Below, in pieces: positions 8,901 to 11,122 of a stretch of 11,122 bases of DNA. The number at the start of each line of letters is the position of its first letter. The first letter of the stretch is position 1. The notes below the pieces were generated by a model. It did no database searches. It was not told the origin of the DNA and saw nothing but the letters and a program-made list of their open reading frames with translations. Both the position numbers and the translations under genes were made by a program. The DNA is taken from assembly GCA_964456445.1 (NCBI GenBank), contig CAYWBI010000124.1, positions 1 to 11,122 on the forward strand. The letters are read 5' to 3'. The DNA is from CAYWBI01 sp964456445 (GTDB lineage: Bacteria; Calditrichota; Calditrichia; Calditrichales; J004).

Positions 8901-9601
8901 AAATATCGTTTTCCCCCGGCTTCGGCGTTTAATATTTCCTTTTCAACTTCATCGCGACTAAGGGCATTGATGTCAAATATGGTCATGTTTGTGAGTTGAG
9001 ACTTGGAATAACCATAAAATTTCATTGCCGCTTTGTTTGCGTCAACAATCTTGCCGCATGTGGGATCGATTATCAATTTTATGGCCTGGTTTGTCTCAAA
9101 GAGACCATGATATAACATCTCGGACCGGGTAATTTTATCTTCCAATTCCTTTTGCCCGCTAATATCCTGCATAATGCCGTAAACCATCGCAGGGGCGTCT
9201 TCATCAAGTTTTCTTTTTCCACTGCAACGCACCCATTTCCGGGACCGGTTATTATCAATTATTTCAAGCTCGAGATCAAATTCCGTTCCATTGGCAATAA
9301 GTTCGTCAACAGCAGGTTTTAATAGGCCCTGCGATGCTGGCGTATAAAATTGTAATGCCTGTTCCAGGGTTAAAGGCTGGCCGGGTTGTAAGTTGTAAAT
9401 GTGGCAATACGCATCCGAAATGGTAAGAACATTTGTTTTTAGATTAAGTCCCCAACTGCCTAATTTTATCATGGCATTGGTTTCATTTAGCAAACTGAGC
9501 AATTCATCCTTTTCCGTATTGGCTTTCAGGCTGGTCAACTCTGCTTTTAGGCGGATATTTGCTTCTTCTAAAAAACGGGCCCTTTTTTCTGCATTTTTCA
9601 T
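5966..9601 (-). CDS. Soluble PAS/GAF hybrid histidine kinase with C-terminal receiver (1211 aa)
   Basis: This is the first gene of the kinase pair. A short charged helical start (1-35, probably coiled coil) leads into PAS_3-like (38-150), PAS (158-272), GAF (284-438), PAS (446-560), PAS (568-685) and PAS (694-812). These are followed by HisKA with GGIAHDFNN around His842, HATPase_c and a receiver. ATPase motifs are an N-box around Asn954, DNGCGM (1001-1006), FDPFFTTK (1015-1022) and GRGLGM (1025-1030). The receiver has Asp1090/Asp1091, phospho-acceptor Asp1136, Ser1164 and Lys1186, so both the kinase and receiver look active. There is no transmembrane helix, so sensing should be cytoplasmic. 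TAGG lies 7 bases before the ATG as a weak ribosome binding site. The gene ends one base before the next kinase starts. Domain borders are estimates by eye; the ligands of the PAS and GAF domains cannot be told from the sequence. Confidence 0.95.
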   Translation of the reverse strand: MKNAEKRARFLEEANIRLKAELTSLKANTEKDELLSLLNETNAMIKLGSWGLNLKTNVLTISDAYCHIYNLQPGQPLTLEQALQFYTPASQGLLKPAVDELIANGTEFDLELEIIDNNRSRKWVRCSGKRKLDEDAPAMVYGIMQDISGQKELEDKITRSEMLYHGLFETNQAIKLIIDPTCGKIVDANKAAMKFYGYSKSQLTNMTIFDINALSRDEVEKEILNAEAGGKRYFNFTHKLASGAIRNVEVYSDPIELEGKHLLYSIVHDITERHRGELMRDALLNISKTIVGFKSVGELLAAIQKQIAVFIDSDNFFVALYDKQNQNYSFPFYSDKYSPHADFSAAEMKNSLTDYVRRSGKALLLDRNKDRKLQESGDVHLVGRESMIWMGIPFTTASGVEGVVVIQNYESQTAYNSQDLQVMEFVAEHIAHAIELKRNELQLMESEQRYRMLVNRSPLCIAVHQQGKIVFANPMAVKMLGAKDEQGLLGKAVLSFIHPQSIEKVTARLKILDSGQDVSPLDEKFLRIDGNELDVSVQAGPVLYNNKPAVQVVFTVITEQKKIQRALVESEKSYRALFDNAMDAIYIQDKNGVFLDVNKSVEKLYNGHLHDFFIGKSPMDVALPGANDMDEVRTKFEAAYNGKPQSFDFWAVKKDGAPFLKEVHVAASTYFGKKVVIAYAHDITEKKHREQVLQQSEARFRTLVENAPIGIGVSRDNKILFANEAMSELFGYYKNEFAGMDEKKLISDSDAEKHHLLSIARQQGKDVESTYEVIARKKDGSTFPLRVRAGNILLEDGPAILVFLSDLTAIRKAEEEQLTMEKQVLQTQKLESLGVLAGGIAHDFNNMLTGILGNTTLAMMEIPDDCRARENLQKVEQISSHAAELCVQMLSYSGKGSVKVVPMDLNVLIKEMVRLLNVSIPGKVRFIQDFDSKMPPIDADATRIRQIVMNLITNAADAIGDREGVIKLSTGFGCFAAAELQSAYLDMVPADKEYVFLEVADNGCGMDEQTLIRLFDPFFTTKFTGRGLGMAAVLGIVRSHKGSLKIDSTPGIGSTIRIYFPASKERNLTARMDKMPLEPKQGKGTILVVDDNKSIRDIVSASLKTFGYTILTANDGSEGIEVFKDNQEKIQMVILDMIMPKLGGMEVYHEIKKLNPDIKALLSSGYTVEDISVSIDKDLNIGYLQKPFSISELLNSITNIMGNNNQETGKN

Positions 9602-9690
9602 GGCAGTACCTATATTATAGCTTCACAAATGTCTAAGTATTACATAAGGAATGGAGTATTCTGTGATTTCATCTACCCTAATATCGGATA

Positions 9691-9719
9691 ATTATTAAAG
9701 GCCATGACTATGAATACAA
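9691..9719 (-). promoter_or_regulatory. Possible promoter of the kinase pair
   Basis: On the minus strand TTGTAT (9719-9714) is separated by 17 bases from AATAAT (9696-9691), which is five of six matches to a sigma-70 type -10 box. The -35 match is only three of six. It would start a transcript with a leader of about 80 bases, downstream of the hairpin at 9731-9763. AT-rich DNA gives such matches by chance, so this is only a candidate. Confidence 0.25.
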
Positions 9720-9730
9720 ATTAAAATATA

Positions 9731-9763
9731 AAAAGACCGAAGCAGATAATGCCCCGGTCTTTT
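9731..9763 (-). terminator. Second terminator-like hairpin, possibly bidirectional
   Basis: AAAAGACCG (9731-9739) pairs with CGGTCTTTT (9755-9763) around a 15-base loop. On the minus strand the stem runs into a U-rich tail (TTTTTATATTTT), a reasonable terminator that would catch read-through from mreB/tRNA-Leu before the kinase promoter. On the plus strand only four T residues follow, so termination there would be weak. Confidence 0.55.
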
Positions 9764-9860
9764 GGTATGAAGGAGATATGATACTACAAACTTTCGGCGA
9801 AGAAAGACATATCGTCATCTATTTACAATATCAGGTCAATAATTGATCACCTTTAGCAGA

Positions 9861-9893
9861 AAACAAAAAAAGCTTCGGCAAACCTGCCGAAGC
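9861..9893 (-). terminator. Intrinsic terminator of tRNA-Leu (and perhaps mreB)
   Basis: On the minus strand GCTTCGGCA (9893-9885) pairs perfectly with TGCCGAAGC (9880-9872) around a 4-base loop. It is followed at once by TTTTTTTGTTT (9871-9861). The stem begins 4 bases after the tRNA discriminator base, so this is the 3' end signal of the tRNA transcript. Confidence 0.9.
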
Positions 9894-9897
9894 CTTG

Positions 9898-9981
9898 TAC
9901 GAAGGGCGAGACTCGAACTCGCACGCCCGTAAGGACACCAGATCCTAAATCTGGCGCGTCTACCAATTCCGCCACCCTCGC
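9898..9981 (-). tRNA. tRNA-Leu (anticodon UAG)
   Basis: This is an 84-base class II tRNA. The acceptor arm GCGAGGG pairs with CCTTCGT (two G-U pairs, including position 1-72) and has discriminator base A. The anticodon stem CCAGA/TCTGG holds the loop TTTAGGA, giving anticodon UAG, which reads CUA and by wobble other CUN leucine codons. The 15-base variable region folds into a short arm (GTCC/GGGC), as expected for leucine. The T arm GCGAG-TTCGAGT-CTCGC is canonical. The 3' CCA is not encoded, since the genomic bases after the discriminator are CAA, so it must be added after transcription. The gene lies 58 bases downstream of mreB on the same strand and is followed by its own terminator. Confidence 0.97.
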
Positions 9982-9996
9982 AATTTAAAGAACGTG

Positions 9997-10025
9997 AATT
10001 TAAAAAGAATCTTTTATTTAAGCAA
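9997..10025 (-). promoter_or_regulatory. Possible promoter of tRNA-Leu
   Basis: On the minus strand TTGCTT (10025-10020) and TAAATT (10002-9997) stand 17 bases apart. The second box ends 15 bases before the tRNA, a sensible distance for a stable-RNA promoter. Matches are three of six and four of six, and no terminator separates mreB from the tRNA, so co-transcription from mreB is equally possible. Confidence 0.3.
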
Positions 10026-10039
10026 AACGAAAATGCGCA

Positions 10040-11050
10040 TCAGATAAAAAGAACCGGTTTAAACAATTCAAAATTATCCAAAATTTTACGCGTACCTTCC
10101 GCAACGCAAAACAAGGCATTTGACGGTCGGCTAACGGGCAGGTTTACGATATCACGAATATAGGTATCAAGCCCCTTCAACAAGGCGCCGCCACCGGTTA
10201 AAATAATCCCGCGGTCTATGACGTCCGCGGCAAGTTCCGGGGGCAGTTTGTCCAATGTTCCCAGAAGGGAATTTATCATGGAGGTGAGTACTTCTTTTAA
10301 TGCAAGCGGGAATATCGAGGCATCCACTTCTATTTGACGCGGTAGCCCATTGTGCACATCAAGACCCTTTACACTAAATGGCGTAAAATCATGTTTCAGT
10401 ACAGAACCATAGTTCATTTTTAGATTTTCCGCCGTTGTTTCCCCAATACGCAGGCCATAGTTGTTTTTAAGAAAACGGACGATTGCTTCATTCATTTCAT
10501 CTCCGGCCACACGGATGGTATTATCCACGACTATGCCGCCATAGTTAATAACCGCAATATCGGTTGTTCCCCCACCAATATCGACAATAATATTGGCATT
10601 GGCACCCAAAACATTTACCCCCACCCCGATGGCCGCAGCCATAGGCTCCGAAACAAGAAAAACTTTTCGGGCGCCCGCCAATTCAGCGCTTTCAATAACG
10701 GCCCGCTTTTCCACCAAAGTTACCCCTGTTGGTACACCAATGATGATATTCTTTATAAAAAACCGTGGGATTTCTGCCAGGCGGATAAAGGATTTTATCA
10801 TTTCTTCACCGGCAACAAAATCGGCAATAACCCCATCGGCAAGCGGACGTATCACGGTGATTTCCCCATGGGTTTTGCCCAGCATCTCACGCGCATCGCG
10901 CCCCACGGCAATAATTTCTTTGCGGTTCTTATAGGCAATAACCGAAGGTTCATCGACCACGTAACCTCTATTGGCAACATAGACAATGGTATTGGCCGTG
11001 CCTAAATCCACACCGATATTGGTGAATATATTTTTTAAAAATCCAAACAT
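10040..11050 (-). CDS. mreB: Rod shape-determining actin homologue MreB
   Basis: This is a bacterial actin that polymerises under the inner membrane and guides the cell-wall elongation machinery. At 336 residues it is near the usual 335-350. Actin-fold motifs are in order: phosphate-1 loop VDLGTANT (14-21), IIGVPTGVTLVEKRA (103-117), SEPMAAAIG (134-142, with the conserved Glu135), phosphate-2 loop DIGGGTTD (157-164), AGDEMNEAIVRF (182-193) and adenosine loop LTGGGALLKGL (284-294). The start MFGFLKNIF is hydrophobic and basic, as expected for membrane attachment in MreB. No good ribosome binding site precedes the ATG, but no other Met occurs before the first motif, so the start is secure. The next gene on this strand is tRNA-Leu, not mreC. 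With several small deviations from textbook MreB (for example KMNYGSV and VSRPSNALFCVAEGT) it could be one of several MreB/Mbl paralogues. Confidence 0.95.
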   Translation of the reverse strand: MFGFLKNIFTNIGVDLGTANTIVYVANRGYVVDEPSVIAYKNRKEIIAVGRDAREMLGKTHGEITVIRPLADGVIADFVAGEEMIKSFIRLAEIPRFFIKNIIIGVPTGVTLVEKRAVIESAELAGARKVFLVSEPMAAAIGVGVNVLGANANIIVDIGGGTTDIAVINYGGIVVDNTIRVAGDEMNEAIVRFLKNNYGLRIGETTAENLKMNYGSVLKHDFTPFSVKGLDVHNGLPRQIEVDASIFPLALKEVLTSMINSLLGTLDKLPPELAADVIDRGIILTGGGALLKGLDTYIRDIVNLPVSRPSNALFCVAEGTRKILDNFELFKPVLFI

Positions 11051-11122
11051 ACGGAACCCAAAAGGATTACTTATTATCTACTTACTTATTTTCAATTCTG
11101 TATTAGTAATTACTACCTAAAT
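11051..11122. other. AT-rich region upstream of mreB, cut by the window edge
   Basis: There is no gene here. It should hold at least part of the mreB promoter, but I could not find a convincing -35/-10 pair. A 12-base perfect palindrome, TAGTAATTACTA, sits at 11104-11115, about 60 bases before the mreB start; in AT-rich DNA this is likely chance. Confidence 0.4.

Larger units (their letters stand above)
9602..9897. other. Non-coding interval between the kinase operon and tRNA-Leu
   Basis: This interval of about 300 bases holds no gene I can support. It contains the tRNA terminator (9861-9893), a second terminator-like hairpin (9731-9763), a possible kinase-operon promoter (9691-9719) and a 22-codon frame at 9778-9846 on the plus strand. 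The last has an AAGGAG just upstream but is probably chance. Confidence 0.6.

Noticed and set aside
1909..9601. The two kinases as a simple whole-gene tandem duplication
   Set aside because: Domain order and number differ, and most of the PAS and GAF domains do not align in register; only one PAS module and the common kinase-receiver core are clearly alike.
9614..9619. Perfect TATAAT on the minus strand just upstream of the 1211-aa kinase
   Set aside because: No -35-like box lies 16-18 bases upstream, and a start from it would leave a leader of only about six bases that would cut off the TAGG ribosome binding site.
78..11107. The 10-mer CTGTATTAGT occurs at 78-87 and again at 11098-11107, upstream of genes at both ends
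   Set aside because: Many shared 10-mers are expected by chance in 11 kb, and the copies have different positions relative to the genes they precede.
11104..11115. 12-base perfect palindrome TAGTAATTACTA upstream of mreB as an operator
   Set aside because: Two or three perfect 12-base palindromes are expected by chance in 11 kb, more in AT-rich DNA, and no second copy or known regulator motif supports it.

Overview
The window reads as chromosomal DNA of a Gram-negative, moderately AT-rich bacterium. A DUF3078-type outer-membrane protein points to the Bacteroidota/Calditrichota side of the FCB group, and mreB suggests a rod-shaped cell. The two large PAS/GAF hybrid kinases fit an environmental, sensor-rich organism. 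A Calditrichota-like origin is my guess from the gene mix, not something the sequence proves.

Layout. Bases 97-1762 (+) hold a two-gene unit: an MscS-type mechanosensitive channel and, 10 bases later, a secreted DUF3078 beta-barrel protein, closed by a strong intrinsic terminator (1778-1809). A convergent gap follows. Bases 1909-9601 (-) hold two very large soluble hybrid histidine kinases, 1211 aa upstream and 1351 aa downstream, separated by a single base. Bases 9602-9897 carry no convincing gene but contain two terminator-type hairpins. A tRNA-Leu(UAG) gene (9898-9981, -) and mreB (10040-11050, -) complete the window, with the tRNA lying downstream of mreB on the same strand.

How the parts work together. 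The channel and the barrel protein are probably co-transcribed and both act in the envelope. The two kinases lack membrane segments and each ends in a receiver domain. They probably sense intracellular cues (redox, ligand or energy state) through ten PAS and three GAF domains. No separate response regulator, Hpt protein or DNA-binding output lies in the window, so their signal must leave through a partner encoded elsewhere. mreB is not followed by mreC/mreD, which is unlike the classical mreBCD order.

All five protein-coding genes look intact. I saw no mobile element, CRISPR array, integrase or frameshift. Nothing here is clearly an undescribed system; the tandem output-less kinase pair is the most interesting item.
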